Positions 63,503 to 64,000 of a stretch of 64,000 bases of DNA are shown here, one piece after another (the first letter of the stretch is position 1; each line of letters starts with the position of its first letter). The notes below the pieces were generated by a model. The model made no database searches. It saw only the letters and a program-made list of their open reading frames with translations, and had not been told where the DNA came from. Location: positions 310,001 through 374,000 of the forward strand of contig NZ_BMTU01000006.1 of assembly GCF_014649835.1 (NCBI RefSeq), given 5' to 3'. The translations under genes and the position numbers were made by a program. The DNA comes from Streptomyces pilosus (GTDB lineage: Bacteria > Actinomycetota > Actinomycetes > Streptomycetales > Streptomycetaceae).

Positions 63503-64000
63503 ATGCAGACGAATCCCACCCACAGCAGCCTCGTCGCCCTCGGCGACTCCTTCACCGAGGGCATGTCCGACCGGCTCCCCGACGGCACCTACCGCGGCTG
63601 GGCCGACCTCCTCGCCGGGCGGATGGCGGCCACCGCTCCCGGCTTCCGGTACGCCAACCTGGCGGTGCGCGGCAAGCTGATCCGGCAGATCGTCGACGAG
63701 CAGGTCGGGGTCGCCGCGGACATGGGCGCCGACGTCATCACCCTGGTCGGCGGGCTCAACGACACCCTGCGGCCCAAGTGCGACATGGCGCAGGTGCGGG
63801 ATCTGCTGACGGAGGCGGTGGAGCGGCTGGCCCCGCGCTGCGAGCAACTGGTGCTCATGCGCAGTCCCGGTCGCCACGGACCGGTGCTGGAGCGGTTCCG
63901 GCCACGCATGGAGGCGCTGTTCGAGTGCGTGGACGAGCTGGCCGGGCGGCACGGCGCACTGGTCGTCGACCTCTACGGGGCGCCCGCGCTCGCCGACCCC
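63503..64000 (+). CDS. SGNH/GDSL-family hydrolase (3' end beyond window)
   Basis: 166 codons visible before the right edge. Block I SSLVALGDSFTEGMSD gives the nucleophile Ser (about residue 16) and oxyanion-hole context. Block III GGLNDTLRP gives the Asn. The Asp/His block would lie near the end (VVDLYG... begins it) and is cut off. No signal peptide, so a cytoplasmic esterase/lipase-like enzyme. No ribosome site; TACCAT 12 nt before the ATG may be a -10 for a leaderless or short-leader message. Confidence 0.92.
   Translation, partial: MQTNPTHSSLVALGDSFTEGMSDRLPDGTYRGWADLLAGRMAATAPGFRYANLAVRGKLIRQIVDEQVGVAADMGADVITLVGGLNDTLRPKCDMAQVRDLLTEAVERLAPRCEQLVLMRSPGRHGPVLERFRPRMEALFECVDELAGRHGALVVDLYGAPALADP

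Noticed and set aside
1..64000. Search for tRNA/rRNA genes, insertion sequences, integrases, att sites and prophage or biosynthetic clusters
   Set aside because: None recognised by eye; gene content is housekeeping and catabolic with uniform composition. A tRNAscan, IS-finder or antiSMASH run could still reveal small items I missed.

Overview
This window is a very GC-rich, densely coded actinobacterial chromosome segment, almost certainly from a Streptomyces. The signs are the extreme third-position GC, GTG/TTG starts, frequent ATGA/GTGA overlaps between genes, an XRE/DUF397/ATPase-like developmental trio, a MurT-GatD pair and a c-di-AMP riboswitch before an NlpC/P60 gene. From memory, the order xylA-xylB ... 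def-murT-gatD-pfkA ... rocD ... ureABCFGD ... bioF/bioBAD matches a conserved block in the left part of the S. coelicolor chromosome. No tRNA, rRNA, integrase, transposase or CRISPR array was seen, so this reads as conserved chromosome and not as an island.

Layout. 1-8.5 kb: an MpaB-type (DUF2236) protein, an unknown protein, a secreted esterase-like hydrolase, a small membrane protein, and a coupled SNF2 helicase/SWIM zinc-finger pair. 8.5-15.6 kb: a proline-rich membrane protein with an octapeptide repeat, the divergent xylose genes xylA/xylB with a ROK regulator, a DUF4180/luciferase-domain divergent pair, a small membrane protein and a secreted GDPD-like phosphodiesterase. 15.7-26.6 kb: a three-gene acyl-CoA dehydrogenase operon, an XRE-cupin regulator divergent from a thioredoxin-reductase-like flavoprotein, LigB plus NUDIX, a succinate-semialdehyde dehydrogenase, and an acyl-CoA dehydrogenase divergent from its TetR regulator. 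26.7-33.9 kb: peptide deformylase, MurT-GatD (lipid II amidation), phosphofructokinase, a CtaG-type assembly factor and a membrane Ser/Thr kinase preceded by a short coupled ORF.

33.9-45 kb: a leftward operon (LytTR regulator, small membrane protein, solute symporter, LytS-type kinase), then an AsnC regulator with a DDAH-RocD arginine-catabolic pair, a PAS-GAF-SpoIIE phosphatase/ATPase, an RpiB-like protein and a PlsC acyltransferase. 45-50 kb: urease ureABCFGD with no ureE, headed by a GlnR-like box. 50-54 kb: an orphan YefM-type antitoxin, a ClpP homologue that has lost its catalytic Ser and His, a riboswitch-controlled cell-wall hydrolase and an XRE/DUF397/ATPase module. 54-58.4 kb: biotin genes (bioF leftward, bioBAD rightward) in which BioB carries a Cys/His-rich repeat tail. 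58.5-64 kb: a methyltransferase, an ABC ATPase whose FtsX-type permease appears deleted down to its two ends, a GNAT, two coupled CNNM/CorC-type membrane proteins and an SGNH hydrolase cut by the window end.

The most unusual items are the permease relic, the degenerate ClpP, the BioB metal-binding-like tail, the amino-acid repeat tracts at three protein ends, and several inverted repeats placed as operators beside regulator genes. Operators and promoters were found by eye and are predictions.
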